DNA of 64,000 nucleotides from Dactylis glomerata (GCA_007115705.1 QXEO01000548.1:7789024-7853023), one strand, 5' to 3'; positions 1-13,500 are shown, numbered from the stretch's first letter. Notes: a model not told the origin generated them from the sequence alone. Program-made: numbers and translations.

Positions 1-2059
1 ACAGAGCAGTCGCTATTTCTTCTGCCGATGTGAATAGCTGGAGTAAGCGTGTAGCTCGCCTCTTCCTGCAGAGAAGAAAAACAGAGTACTCCTGCGTGAC
101 CGACTAGATTTCTGTGGCTGCGGCTTGAATACTGCCGGGGCGCATGTTCCTGCTACGTATCGATCACGTTGTCTGCCACCAAGAAACAGACGCGTGCATT
201 GAGTACATACTCCAAACGCAAGCGCAGCTCATGAGGCTGGAGCCATGCCAAGCTACGCCTCTACCGTCTCACAAACATTATCGTTGGAGTACCACCGTCA
301 TAGTCAGGACATGGGTTTTCACCTAGGGAAAAGTTCAATCTCTAGACAATACCTTTGATAAGGATATGACTACAGAGCCACCAGGTACAACTAATGGTTT
401 TCACCCTGGAAACTGAGACATGACGCCCAAAGAGCACCACCAAGAACAAAGTCACTGCGCGTCACCGCCTCACTTGCCGAGCACTGCTGCAATTCACCGA
501 TCATCTGGCTCATAGTCATCACGTGCCCTGTTTTCATGTAGACCTGTCACCGAACTAAACCGTATGCACACAACAAATAGCAAAGTGTCATCTTCGCCCC
601 ATCCTCCTCGAGTACTCCATGGAATATTGATCTCGACTCAACATGAGCATGTGAGATGGTACCTCCATAGTCCAACTGATCTTCTATGAACACGGGCGCC
701 TTGAAGATCCTCATGTCAACACCTTTGTAATCAAGGCAGTGGAGGTGCTAAGGTCGACTTAACCAAGGACATTAAGCGGTTAAAATTTGCCAAACACCCA
801 AGCGCGTAGTCCACAAACGGCGTCGGCGATGCATCCAATACCGCAACAAAGGTGCGTATCGTGGCCGATCAGAAACGAGAGGCATCTTCCTTGGAGACAC
901 GGACCATCCGGGACCTTGTGGCGGCAACCGGATGGCGCTGCCAAGTCATGGATAGTCAGACGGCAGAGGACACAGTAACACGTGGGGATCAAAACCAGCG
1001 AAATCTAGTAACGTGGTCTCCCTGCACGATCTTGAAGAAGAATGGTGATCGATGCCATCCGGGATCACAAGCCAGAGAAGGAGAAGCGCAAGATGCGTAA
1101 GTATCGCCACTGGCAGATCATCGCGTTGTTGCCTTCTACTGGTGAAAACTGTACTTTGGTTGTGGCTGAAATTACCGCCAGCGGCACCTTTAGGCGTTGT
1201 TTCTCTTGTTGGAGGCGTCGACGAAGCAACTCTCTCTTCCCACCCGACATGCTCTAGGAGAAACCCGAGATCCGGTGTTCGGATTGGAAGATCCTGGCGT
1301 CAAGCTATGTTCAGTGTCACATTCCCTCCTAGGTGCATCGTGTTGTAGGGAGTAGGGACATGGGGTGCGTGGTGGTGTGTTCGGCAGTGGCGAGCAGCTG
1401 AACTACCGAAGCACTCTCCACATGCGAGGGACGTTGGGTGAGCCACTTTGGTCTTGCTCGTGGGTTCGTAGAGGCACATGTCCTCCACTTTTATGCATAT
1501 CGACCCTCTCCGATGTCAACGATGTTGGTGAAAAGGCTCACGATAGAACAGTTCGATGCTCGGTTTTAGGTGAGGACTCTATGAGTGACATGTCGCTTGA
1601 GTAGCGCGACTGTTTTGTGTGTTCCCCCTTCCGGCAAATTGTATATTTATAGTGCTTCATGTGCGGCTTGCCGTTGTTCAGGTTTTCACCTGGTTTTTCT
1701 CTAATTCTCTTGGCCATCTTCTTACTAATAAATGGATTTAGAAGCTCTCCTACTAACATCACATATTTGTCAAAATGAACGATAATGTTTTTTGAAATTT
1801 TGAAACTTACGCATCACATATTTGTCAAAATTCTATTTCGTTACCCTAAGAAGTGTATACCATTATTATTTCACCGTACAATCTTCTGACAAAAAAACCA
1901 GAGAAATAAGTTGCTAAAAGGCTTGTTTTGCTGATGAACAACGTTGCATTGCATCCGAAGTATACTACGCTAGTCATACTAGCTAGCCATGTGATGCACT
2001 GATGTTTTAATACTGCAATATATATAATGACGCATTTGCAAAAATGAACAACGTTTCAG
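1..2059. other. No clear gene; probable degraded LINE 3' region
   Basis: No exon with family similarity was found on either strand. Roughly 1040-1760 reads like the 3' untranslated part of a grass LINE: phrases about 'tgaaaac..', 'ggaggcgtcg' and 'acccgagatc' resemble the LINE tail at 44967-45375. This is similarity by eye only, with no poly(A) or target duplication. The expected first exon of the downstream MATE gene (about 95 residues, two membrane spans) is not visible here. 1761-2059 is AT-rich and unremarkable. Confidence 0.35.
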
Positions 2060-3785
2060 ACCGGCATGAGTGGCGCCCTGGAGACGCTGTGCGGGCAGGC
2101 CTACGGCGCCCGGCTGTACCGCATGCTGGGCCTGTACCTCCAGTCGTCGCTGATCATGTCGGCGGTGGTGTCCGTGCTCATCTCCGTCCTGTGGCTGTTC
2201 ACGGAGCCGGTGCTGGTGTGCCTGCGGCAGGAGCCCGAGGTGTCCCGCGCCGCCGCGGTGTTCATCCGGTACCAGATCCCGGGCCTCTTCGCCTTCTCCT
2301 TCCTGCAGTGCGCGCTGCGGTACCTGCAGACGCAGTCCGTCGTCCTGCCGCTCGTGGTCTGCTCCGGGGTGCCGTTCGCGCTCCACGTCGCGCTGAACCA
2401 CCTGCTGGTGAACGTGCTCGGCCTGGGCCTCGCCGGCGCCTCCGCCGCCATCTCCGCCACCTTCTGGCTCTCCTGCCTCATGCTGCTCGGCTACGTGATG
2501 TGGTCCGAGGAGTTCGGCGAGACGTGGAAGGGCTTCTCCGTCGACGCCTTCGGCTACGTGCTGCCGACCATCAGGCTCGCCACGCCCTCCGCCATCATGG
2601 TCTGGTCTGTATACATTGCTGCATTTGCATTGCACACATGTTATCATTCTCAAACACGCTTGTAGAGTACGTCGTTTCCCCTATCATCTAACCTGGCGTT
2701 CGTGCTGATGGGTGCAGCTTGGAGTACTGGGCGTTTGAGCTCCTGGTGCTGATCGCCGGCTTGCTGCCGAATTCCACTGTGAGCACGTCGTTGATCGCCA
2801 TGTGGTACGTTTACGTCGATCTCTTGGAGTCTGACTAATGGATCTTCGCAGACATGTTATACGTAGGCTAGGATCCATAATTCGTGGTGTGTATCAATCG
2901 ACTTCATCCATGTTTAATGCTTCCAAATGCAGCTCTAGCACGGAGGCCATTGCCTACATGATCACCTACGGCTTCAGTGCCGCTGTGAGGTACTGTCCGG
3001 TTTCAGACTCGCAATTTCTTCCTCTGTCCAGTCATCAACTCAACATGAGCTTCGTGTACCTTTTGCAGCACTCGGGTGTCGAATGAGATCGGTGCCGGGA
3101 ACATAGAAAAAGCGAAGAACGCGGTGGCGGTGACGTTGAAGCTGTCAGTGTTCCTCGCCCTCTCCTTCACCCTGCTGCTGGGCTTCGGCCACGGCCTCTG
3201 GGCGAGCCTCTTCAGCGGGAGCACGGTGATTGCGGCAGAGTTCGCCGCCATCACCCCGTTCATGATGATCTCCATCGTGCTCGACTCCGCCCAGGGCATC
3301 CTGTCAGGTGGTACAACAATCGCTGAATTATAAGATGTTTTGGACAGTGGATTGACCAAGGTAATGAATGGATGAATTTGGGTGTGGGCAGGGGTGGCGA
3401 GGGGCTGCGGATGGCAGCACCTGGCGGCGATGACGAACCTGGTGGCGTTCTACTTCGTTGGCATGCCGCTGGCCATCCTCTTCGCCTTCAAGCTCAACTT
3501 CTACACAAGGGTACATCGCTAACGAAGCACTCTCTACTTGCCACTACTGCCTCAATGCGCCAAAGCATTTTGCTCGATTCCCAACAATCTGAAAAAACAG
3601 GAGCTAGCTAGAGCACTTGACTGATGGACAACTCCTTCTAACTTTTTGTTCTGCAGGGTTTATGGTCGGGTCTGATCTGCGGGCTGACGTGCCAGAGCAG
3701 CACGCTGCTGGTGATCACCGTCCGCACCAAATGGTCCAAGCTCGTGGACGCGATGCAAGAAGAGAAGGTCAACTACGTCGCTTGA
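2060..3785 (+). CDS. MATE family efflux transporter (DETOXIFICATION-like), 5' partial
   Basis: Exons are 2060-2604, 2718-2804, 2933-2989, 3069-3307, 3392-3510 and 3657-3785; phases join cleanly into 391 residues ending at TGA 3783-3785. The first exon starts after an acceptor at 2058-2059 in phase 0 with T-G-M-S-G-A-L-E-T-L-C-G-Q-A-Y-G-A, the conserved MATE segment that normally follows transmembrane helix 2. Further family signatures are LEYWAFELLVLIAGLLPN, TEAIAYMITYGFSAAVSTRVSNEIGAG and GLWSGLICGLTCQ. MATE proteins export organic compounds in exchange for H+ or Na+ across plasma or vacuolar membranes; the substrate cannot be read from sequence. Family members are about 480-500 residues, so about 95 N-terminal residues are missing. 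They may lie in an exon upstream of the window or be lost; all visible exons are free of stops and frameshifts. Confidence 0.9.
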
Positions 3786-5656
3786 TTTCTCTGAAAAAAC
3801 CTAGGCTGCTTGATCGATGGGTTTTTGTGAGATGGCTGAGGCTTGATTGAACCGGTGTCAAACTGTGCAATGATGTGGATCAGGATAAACCAGAGATTTC
3901 CCCGAGATGTCAGGAAATTAGAGATATGATAAGAGCTTTTGCAAGCTGTAGCACAGTAGCACATAGTCTTTGTAGAGCGATATGCCAACTAGGCTGCCCA
4001 CTTATGTGCTAAACAGGCTAGTTCGGATATGAAGAGATGCCTATGGATCAACTATAATCCAGCATTTTTACACGACATTCTATGGAATGATTATAATCCA
4101 ACTGAGTAATCAATAAAGCTCCAAATTAGGAAAAAAGATGGAACTGAACGGCAATGGAACTCATCCAACAAATCAATGTACAATAGCCAATTTAGTGGAC
4201 GTATTCCCTGTCCTGTTAGCATAAAAAACCCACGATATTTGCGCTTAAAATTTGGAAAATCACGACTTTACTTTTGAATCGCAAAACCCCGTGACTATTT
4301 GATCATTTTTTTTTTGCAATGTGCACTAATGGGGCATTTTTGATGATTGACACGAAATCTAACATGAAGGGCCCACCTGTAAGGCTATCATGGCAAGGAA
4401 TGACGACGACCATTGACGGCGGTTGCAGGCCCCATTAATTTTTAGTTCTCTTTAATTTAGGCTCTTAACAAGTAAGATAAATTCTTTAGATATGATACTA
4501 AGTGAATTTACCTAATATGATAAAATATAGTCTCGTAGTTCCTTCCTTGTTACAAGAAGTATATCTGCATTGGAGAGGTGTGGCACCACAAAGAAGATCA
4601 GCGCCACAAAGGCTCACCCTATTCTCCGATGAGCTAACCACAAAGGCTAGCTCACACTCCACTAAGCGGTGCCCTTGGAAGGTGGCAATCGAGACCTTTA
4701 AACGAGGGTTGGGGCAAGCTCCACAACTTAATTGGAGGCTTCCAACAACACCACCAAGCTCTTACACACAAAGGATGAGCATAGGGGCGGCTTCTTCCAG
4801 CTAAGGTTGCGAGAACCCAAGAGTAACACAAGTTCCTCAATGAAATGCATGGGGAAATAAAATCCATTTGGTGGAAGTGCAGATCTAGGTCTCACCCCTC
4901 GAATCTCAAAAGGGTTTCAAGTTCCTATGGCTAGAAAGGGGTCGAGATCTAGGGAATTTAAGCTTAGCAACAATGGAAGAGAGAGAATAAAAGCCGCAGC
5001 TCCCACCGGGGGTGGAAGACGACTATATATAGGGGTCACTAGGAACACTGGCGGACCGTGACAGCCCAACAAGACCGGGCCGCTCCATTAAAATGGGCTT
5101 ATATTTGTATATAAATCTTAAATTTAACGGGCCAAATACACTGCTTTTGTCTTGGGGAGACCGGGCCGCGGCCCGGTATGGTCCCCAAGATAGTCCGCCA
5201 GTGCCTAGGAAGCTAGGTAGCCATTGAGTTTCACCAACCCTGGAGTCTTCGGACTTAGGACATGGGCCCCTGAGTCTATTGCTAGAAGGCCTGAAGTCTT
5301 TGGCACCTGAGAGAGCGAGCAGAGACTATGTCTAGGAGGCGAAAAGCCTTTGACTAGTCTCCGGACCCTCAATAGAGGTGAGCACCACTTGGTCAAAAAA
5401 CAAGTAAGCCGCACCGATTCTTCGGCCGAAATCTGTGGCTCAGGACCAAAGTATCTGGTGTTTTCACACTAGATTCTTCGGTCTTGAGGCTAGAGTTTTA
5501 GCCCAAAAAATCCCCAACAACTAATTTTCTAGAGTTTTTCTCTCCTCCTTGCTAATGGGATGGCTAGTGGGTGTAGATATGGTTTTGTGCTAAATGTGAT
5601 TTCACCCAAACTTTCCATTGAGTAGCCTCTCTTGATATGCGGAGACCTAAAATAGA
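3786..5656. other. Intergenic DNA with unclassified repeats
   Basis: The stretch after the MATE stop is its 3' untranslated region followed by AT-rich DNA. About 4490-5520 has the texture of a degraded repeat (a TATATATA box at about 5023, then GC-rich direct phrases on 'gaccgggcc'), but I could not find termini or a target duplication. No coding similarity was recognised. Confidence 0.3.
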
Positions 5657-6243
5657 CAGGGGTGGGCATTCGGTCATGATCGATAATTTGGTTTTTGTAC
5701 TTCGGTCTATTTTAAATTTGGTCCTTGAAACATAAGGACCGAAATATACTTGTGTATTTACTACCCGACAAATTCGGGTACCCAATAATTTGGGTTCGGG
5801 TTCGGTCACGACCGAACAACATTGTCGATGTTGCCAACACAAAGCTTGGGCATTTTATTTAGTCTAAAAATGTTATCATTTTACCTATATTTAGGAGATT
5901 TTCTAGAATTATATTGTTAGTAATTGGTAGGAATAAACGTTCAACAATTGAAACAATAAATTTAACCATACTACAGATGTTTGATCACCATCCAACAATA
6001 CAATAATTCACACACGTCAAATAATTCTAGAGATTGAGGCAATATTATATAAATTTCGGTTAGTTCGGTCTATTTGGTTACTAGGAAGTAATGGCCGAAT
6101 TTATCAAGCTAAATTCGGTCTATAAAATTTGCTACCCAATATGTTAATCGGTCCATTAAGTCTCGGTCTTTTCGGGTTTAGTCTCTTCAGTCTCGGTATT
6201 TTTGGGTTCGGTTTCCGGTCATTGGTTTTTATGCCCACCCCTA
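5657..6243. mobile_element. hAT-superfamily MITE with perfect 8-bp target duplication
   Basis: The ends are CAGGGGTGGGCA (5657-5668) and TGCCCACCCCTA (6232-6243), inverted repeats that differ only at the outermost base. They are flanked by the identical 8-mer AAAATAGA at 5649-5656 and 6244-6251. An 8-bp duplication and a CAGGGGTG-type terminus are diagnostic for hAT elements. The 587-bp interior is AT-rich, rich in 'cggtc' phrases on both strands, and has no transposase, so the element is non-autonomous. Confidence 0.9.
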
Positions 6244-6562
6244 AAAATAGATAACCAAAAAAAATCTAAGTCTCAAAGCTTCGATATTTTCACTTTTTGA
6301 TGGAGCCCCAAGAGTATATGTGCAATAACAAAATAACCTACAACACATGAGCATATGGTTGATAAAACAAGTGTTGACAACAAACACCCAAAACATGATT
6401 ATAAGGGAAATGCCCTTTCAGCTGGTCCAGACTGGTTCGTCACTTTCCCCGTCTCAGTGCACTGGACCGTGAACAGGAGGTCACCCTCTTTGTAACATAT
6501 GAGCACTTCACACGCTCCATAGAATAAAGTTGACAACATGACGTAGGGCTTTTGCCAGAGCA

Positions 6563-6823
6563 TCATCTGGGGCCTAAACCTATATAAATCTTGCATTCCT
6601 TGAGGTTGTGAGCCCTCAAATCGTGACCACAACCCTTACACCTATAAATGTTCTTGACGTGAATCAAAACCCCGACACCGAAGTCCTTCCAATCGTCCAT
6701 GTCCTCCTCGCCACTGGCCGTCCGGCTGGCAAGATACCGCTCTAGGGCGGCGGTGATTTGGGCCCTAGTGGTGGTGGTGGTGGTTGGGAGGGGGGTGGGG
6801 GTTCTGGGAGGACAGCCGGCCAT
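6563..6823 (-). CDS. Small hypothetical protein, function unknown
   Basis: An 86-residue frame starts at the ATG complementary to 6821-6823. It has a proline/threonine-rich start (residues 4-21), an acidic middle (EEDMDDWKDFGVGV) and a cysteine-containing C-terminal part (YRCKGCGHDLRAHNLKEC) that could bind a metal through CxxC..H..C. A second minus-strand frame (about 6399-6560) continues with SxLFYGACEVLICYKEGDLLF-like text, so the gene may carry a frameshift or intron near 6565. A TATA box 41-49 bp upstream supports expression. I do not recognise a family; it could be a transposon-borne gene. Confidence 0.35.
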   Translation of the reverse strand: MAGCPPRTPTPLPTTTTTTRAQITAALERYLASRTASGEEDMDDWKDFGVGVLIHVKNIYRCKGCGHDLRAHNLKECKIYIGLGPR

Positions 6824-6863
6824 TGATGTGGTTTGTGTGGACAGCCATTTCCCACCGACTGGT

Positions 6864-6872
6864 CTATTTATA
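6864..6872 (-). promoter_or_regulatory. TATA box of the small minus-strand gene
   Basis: The minus strand reads TATAAATAG, a consensus plant TATA box, 41 bp before the ATG at 6823. Upstream lie two copies of a 'gagagaaagcgg.gggaaacag' direct repeat (about 6890-6945 on the plus strand), which could be promoter elements or a local duplication. Confidence 0.5.
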
Positions 6873-7502
6873 GGCCAACGGCCTGAGCGGGAGAAAGCGG
6901 TGGGAAACAGAAGCGAGCGAGAGAAAGCGGCAGGAAACAGCGCACGCTAGGCGAGAGAAAGCGATTAAAAAGGGATAAAGGCCTCGTGCCTACCCTACTC
7001 GCGCAAATAAATCGATTCGAATCGAAATACGGTCGGAAATGCGGCGGCCCATTAGATTGCCCTTAGATACCCACGAGACTAGAGACGGTCCTTGACAGGT
7101 GGGCCCAACTATAGACAGCGTTACTTGGTGCCCTAGCTGACACGTGAGGCCGTCCGCGCGACCGCGCCGAGGTGCTTCCACTCCAGGCCGACTCCAGCCA
7201 GTCGCGCCAACCACCCCACCCCGCACCCCACACGGCAGCAATTCCCCACCACCACCACCAAAAGCAGCGTTGCTTGGTGTCCGCCGAAACAAAAGTCGCC
7301 GTCACCTCGCCTTCCCTTCGCCGTCCTCTCCCACAACCCCCGCCCCGTTTGACCCCTTCCTCTCCTAGGTTTAGCGCCCCACCCCGAACCCCACCGCACC
7401 AACCGACCGCCGCCCGCGCCCTCCGGACCGGCGTCTCCCCCCCGCCCCCGTTCCCTTCATGGTCGCCGCCGTGTCGTGAGGGCAGTGCTCCGCGATCAGA
7501 AC

Positions 7503-10500
7503 ATGAGCCACGCCGCCGCCGCCGCCGCTGCGCTGAGGGTATCCGTGCTGGGCCTGCTGGTGCTCGGGCTAGCCCTCCCGCCTCCCGCCGCGGCGCTGCG
7601 CCCGCTCAGAGAGCGCGTCGCGTCCGCCGGAGCCGCCGCCTCCTCCGGATCGTGGGCCGATGAGGTGAGACGCTGCTGGATTGCTAGACTCGCAAGTTTT
7701 CCCCATTTCCTCTTATTACGTCAAGGGTTTTAAGCCAATTTGGCTCTCCTGGTGGAACAATCGGAAAGAGCAACATACTTGCTTTTGTCCTTAGGTGTAA
7801 ATTTCTGTGCCCCGCTTATGTTCGTGCTTATTGGACTTAACAATGGCGCAACATCAGCACATGCTATTCGGTTCGTATCCAACTAGTAGGCTTCTACTCC
7901 GAAATGTCAGTTGAACTGGATGCTCTGCATGCTATATTGACTGTACAGATTGACCCAAGCAGTCGGTGGGAGCAGAAATTAATAACGCATGGATTACATA
8001 ATAGTAGGTCTTAATGCTTCAGTTCGCTGACTGAAGCGATTACAGATCCAGCAAGCAGAGAATGGCGACTTACATCGCTTCTATTTCATTTTACCATGTT
8101 AGGGCTGTTAGCTGATGACTCCACCATCATCCATTTCTCGTGAACTGCTAAATTGCAGTTTGATATGTATTTACGCAGTTAAGCTCTTTTTTCGCGGTAG
8201 TATGCAGTTGTGCTTAATGCTCATGGCCACTTGTTTATACAGCATGCGTTCTTCAAGAGGGATGATAATGACGTGAGTCCGTATTCATGGAATATTACAG
8301 GAACATATAAAGGTAACTCGTATATTTCCTCTTTCCTTTTCCAGGCAATAATAGCTTAGCAAATGTTTATTTGACCTATCGTTTCGTCAGAGTGTCAGCT
8401 TGTCTTTCCGTTGGTAACTTTGTGTTGCCACTGGTCCACTGCATGTGTTACATTAGGATGTGTAGCTTCCTTAAGGTCTTTATCTCGTGTCTAATTTTAT
8501 GTAATGGAATGACTTTATATCGCTGTAACCAATTCTTCCCTTAGAAGCTAAGAGTTGCCTTGTTTCTTTGAGCCACATTATACAACTCTGTGGTGTCATT
8601 ATCCTCATTGAAGGTGCATTTTTACTACATACTCCCTCCGTTACAAATTAATTGTCGCAGCTTTGGTCTAGAATATGGATGTATCTAGCCTGTAGGTTCG
8701 CTCATTTTAGAATAAAGCTGCGACAATTAGTTTGGAACGGAGGGAGTATTATATGATAGAATGACTCACATGTCCTCATTAGTTTGCTATTGCAACACAT
8801 AGATGATGTAGTGCTAGTTAGTCATATCCTTGATGCCACATCACATGCATAATCCATTTCTATTATAACTGCGTCATCCTTAATAAAAAGCTCATGAGAC
8901 ATTTTTTTTTGCATTCATCACCCTAATCTTGTTTTCGTATGTATAGGATGCTACTGCTTACTTAACTGTCGGCGTGTTTGTTTTAATACATCATTGTTTT
9001 ATGGTTCAGGCACTTGGACCTTTGCTGGTGCCACAAATGGTTCCTCTAGATTTCTTGAGTTCGTGACATCTAAAGGTGACTCGGTCTTGGAATTATTGAG
9101 TACACCAACAAAGATAAGTGGGGTACACTATGTTCAGGTACAAGAAGCTCCTTTCTAATGCCTTCTGTTACCATGTGAAAACAAAGTGTTACATCCCCCT
9201 CCTTAGTGCACCATTTTTTTGCCTTTATTCTACCATTCAAATGATGAATCCCACTTCACTGTAACCATGTCTGTCATTAGAATCTTGGATCAATTTCCTA
9301 TACACGCTTTACTGATCATTTGCTTACCATGTTGTCATAACCATGTGACAGGGAACAATCACATTCCATGATGTTATTGATAATGCTCATGATCGTGGGC
9401 CTGCTCAAATAAGGTTAGAAGGCGTGTATATATGGCCTTTTAGACAACTCCGTATGGTGGCAAACAGGTAAAGGTTCAACTTTCTTGTATTATTTTTCTT
9501 CATAACTAAATCGCTTTATTTGGCATTGATTTATCATGCTTTACATCATAATATGTGTTATTAGTTACGTCCGCTTTAATCAGAGAGAATTATTCGAACT
9601 TAAACAACTCTTATAATTGGAAACACGTCAACTAGTTTCTTCATGTTAACGTTGACTACTCTCTTTTTTTTTTTTTTGACAATCAACACCATATATATTT
9701 ATAAGAGTAAATAGTACATGGTAGAGATACATAAGCTGTCTCCAGCAATTACAAAATAAAGTCTAAAAGAAACGACTAAATCTTTAAGGTCTTCAAATTC
9801 TTTCTTCTTCCATGACATAATCTTGTATTTTCCAGAAGGCAGCCGAATAGAACCGAACCATAAACCTGTAAATACCAACGAAGGTTCTCCCATAATTTTA
9901 ATTTGAGCCGCAATGCCAAGGCTACGTGCACGCGCGCAACCATTGAAGTAGTCAATCAACATCGGCAAGAGTACCAACACCAGTATGTCAGGGCGAAATA
10001 ACCGAACAACTTGGTCGACGTCGCTGGGGAATCGAGAGTATGAAACACCATTGTCGAGGACGTAGCAGCCGGGAAAATTATTGCGAGGATAATACTCCTC
10101 GCGGCGACCATGAGAAAAGATCCAAGATTGGTCTGGCGAAGCAAGATCCAAAGAACCATACCTAGAGAACTGTAATCTTTCAATACTGCCATTGACGCCG
10201 GGACGAAGATCTCGTCGTCGAAGGAAGAACCGAAGATCAATTATTGAAGACGATGCCATCTCCATTGATATGGAGATCAACAAAAAAAGGCTTCCAAACC
10301 CTAACTTAATCTACTAGAAAATACTACTTTTACTAAAACCTCCACACATAGACTAGGTTCCCCACTCCTCCTTACGCCGGCGAGGCCGGCTGGAGGAGGA
10401 GGAACCAATCTATGGTGGAGTAGGAGGTAGAGGCGGCGGCTGGGGGCTGTTTCTCGTGGCGGCGGCTCAGTTAATGATCCTATGGTTATTCTTTAGGTCC

Positions 10501-13500
10501 ATTTATTTTGCGTGTTATATTATGTGAGTGAATCTCTTTAGGCCTCGCTCTGAACGTAGGGAGAAAAACATAAGAACAGCAAAGTTGCCTATGTGTAAAA
10601 CTTGGTATTGAAAAACACATTGGCTAGTGTTTGAAACACAGAAAGAGAATAAGGTACCAATGACATGGAGCAGACTGATTACAAAACTGAGAGCATCCAG
10701 GTTTGCGTGCTGCTTTGTTGATCAACTTCATGGATGAACCTAGACCACATGCACCACCTCTGCTTTCCCGTCACATGTTTTCCATTGATTCACCTAGACA
10801 AAGTCAACCCGCTCCAGACTATTGTGTTTAACAGAGATTATCCAGTCTAGCACCCCAGCATTGTTTGTAGTTTCCTCGGGCCTACGCCAAAAAAGTCAGG
10901 TCCAGGTAGATGTTTCGCTTCCCGTGAAAAGAAAAGGAAATGTTTCCTTCCCTAAGGAATCAGGACTGCTGTTCCATTGCTCCGAGCGCTCTCAAAGGGA
11001 AATTTCCCAGAGGAAATGAGACCTGTGAAATTCCTATAAGTTTCCTCCGTTCTGAATGAAGCCTAGTTATAATGATGGAGGGCGATGTGGCGACACTACT
11101 CTATTCATGTCATTTTATCATTGGAGTAGTAGCATACGTAAACATTCTCATTTGAATGTAAGTAGTCTGCTGATCATCTTTTCTCCATATGAACTAACAG
11201 AAATGTACTGATCGTTTCAGTGGCGCAGACGGTGAACCACTTCAAGAAGAGGATTACTTTTTGTCAAATCCATACCATCTGGTAAGCAGCAGAATTTGCT
11301 TATTCTGTCAGTGTTTAGTCCGTGAATACTATTTTTGTTACATATCTTACGTACCACTATATACTTGCTTCTTGAGCTCTCATAGCATTCCACAATCTTG
11401 CGTTCCTTTACTAACTGTCTTTAGATGTGAATGTAGTCCCATGCCATCTACTTCCATAAAAGTAGAAGTAGACCCGTCTTAAAATTTGTTAACATCATTC
11501 ATACGAGACATGGAATATACTCTTGCCTGCTATCAATAGTAATAGGTCCTTATTAAAATAAATGGGCATGGTATGTAATATGCTTTTACCTCCTATTTAT
11601 TATCAGCTAAGGATTTTCTCCTCTCAAGTGTTCCAAGATTCTTCCGAAGAGAAGAACAGAAGGAAGAATTGTAAGATTCAGTTTTTATCCTGAATATTCC
11701 TTTCACCTGATGCGCATGCGGTTTTGATGTTCCTTTTCCATTCAGCTCTCACATATGACATGGAGAAACATTGTAACATAGAAATTGCTGCTAAGGTGGT
11801 CCAGGTGTCGTCTAACCAAAATGGTACTGAATTTTTTTATGGTGTTTTAGATTCGTTTGCCACTGGTAATCTGTTTTTTGTTGGCAAATTCTTCATGTCT
11901 ATGTGTTATTCTGTTAGTAATGTCATCTTTCAGTAACATCGAGAAAGTGATTTAGTAAATACTTATTTTTAACCAGAAGGAGAACATGAGAAGTACCGCT
12001 TGGAGGGCTTGATGGAAAGTCCTGCAGTGGATGATGATGGAGAGTGCTTCTCATCTCTCTTACTAAATGCAACATCATTGAATGTTGAAGCTTACTACAA
12101 CAAAGCAGTGAATTATACACTGATGGTCACTTTTGTATCCTTTGTGACTGTTTGATTTACTTTCATACTCCCTCTGTTCACTAATATAAGACATTTTAGA
12201 TGTTTCAAAGTAGACTAGATACGGATCAAAATGAGTGAATCTACACACCAAAAGTAGTCTAGATACGAACCAAAATGAGTGAGGTCTACAAAAAGCTAAA
12301 ATGTCTTATATAAGTGAACGGAGGGAGTATTTGAGAAACTCCTATCCTGGTCTCTGCTCTGTGTTAATTCTTAACTGGAGTATTCTAGATCTCGTTTCTC
12401 CAAGTTTTGCTGCTTATTAGACAAATGGAACATAGCAACACTCAATCTGTAAGTTTCCTTGTTGAGATCGTTTCTTTTGCAACACTGAAGTCCTCTTGGT
12501 CTACATGACTTCCAAATTCAAGTTTGTGAGGTACATCTTTTTATTGCTTGCAGGGAGCTGCTAAGGTTTCTATTCTTATGATTGGGCAACAAGCTATCAT
12601 GGATGCATATCTTTGTCTACTGCATCTGACTGCTGGGATATTGGTTGGTGAGTGTTATGCCATGTCAAAGTTTGCATGTTTTGGTTGTTCCTTTGTACAA
12701 CTGCTATTGCTGCAAACCCTTTGCTGGTAAAAAAAAAGGAAAATTACATTTACGAACTGAAAAATACTCATGTGCACTAATAGGTAGGGTCTGGCATCAT
12801 TTGTTAGTTACATACTGATGTTAGATTTCAACCTCCACGATATTCTTGCTTAGTTATATTACCAAAAAGGGTGTGTATGCCATTGGCTCTAGTTTTTACT
12901 GAATATGATGGAAAGCTGTGCCAAAGGCAAAAAAAAAAGTGCATGTTGTGATTATATGCCACTTAGCAAGTAAATATTGCGTAAAGAGATTTCACTCATA
13001 GTTTGCCGAAATCTATATCCATTGCCCGACTGGCCAGATCTGGTAATTGTGCCAAGTACCATTGATCAGTCAAGTATTGTCAACACAATGAAAGGTTGGT
13101 CTGTGCTTCTGAGTTCTCTGAAAATAGACCTGCAGTTCTAATATGAAAAGTTGAATTATTGCATTTTTTACCACTTCTGCGTTCTGATTATGAACTTGAA
13201 TTGTGTTAATGTTAATTTCTTTGGAACCCAGTTTAAATTTTGTTTGTGATATTTTGTGTTATCTCTTAACAGTTTTATTACATATTTTAACTTGCCACAG
13301 AGTCTCTATTCAATGCCTTCGCAACAGCTGCCTTCTTCAAATTCGTTGTTTTCTCTATTTTTGAGATGAGGTATCTCCTTGCTATATGGAAAGCAAGTAG
13401 ACCGCTGAACAGTGGAGAAGGGTGGGAAGTAATGAGGCGAGAACTGTCTGTTCTTTACAGCCGCTTTTGTAAGTACTAAACATCATCTGGTTTCTTCACG

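Noticed and set aside
1979..2691. Long frames on both strands over the first MATE exon
   Set aside because: They are shadows of a GC-rich exon; the MATE frame carries all conserved motifs.
7172..7663. 163-residue proline/arginine-rich frame before the E3 ligase start
   Set aside because: It lies in the CT-rich 5' leader and overlaps exon 1 in another frame.
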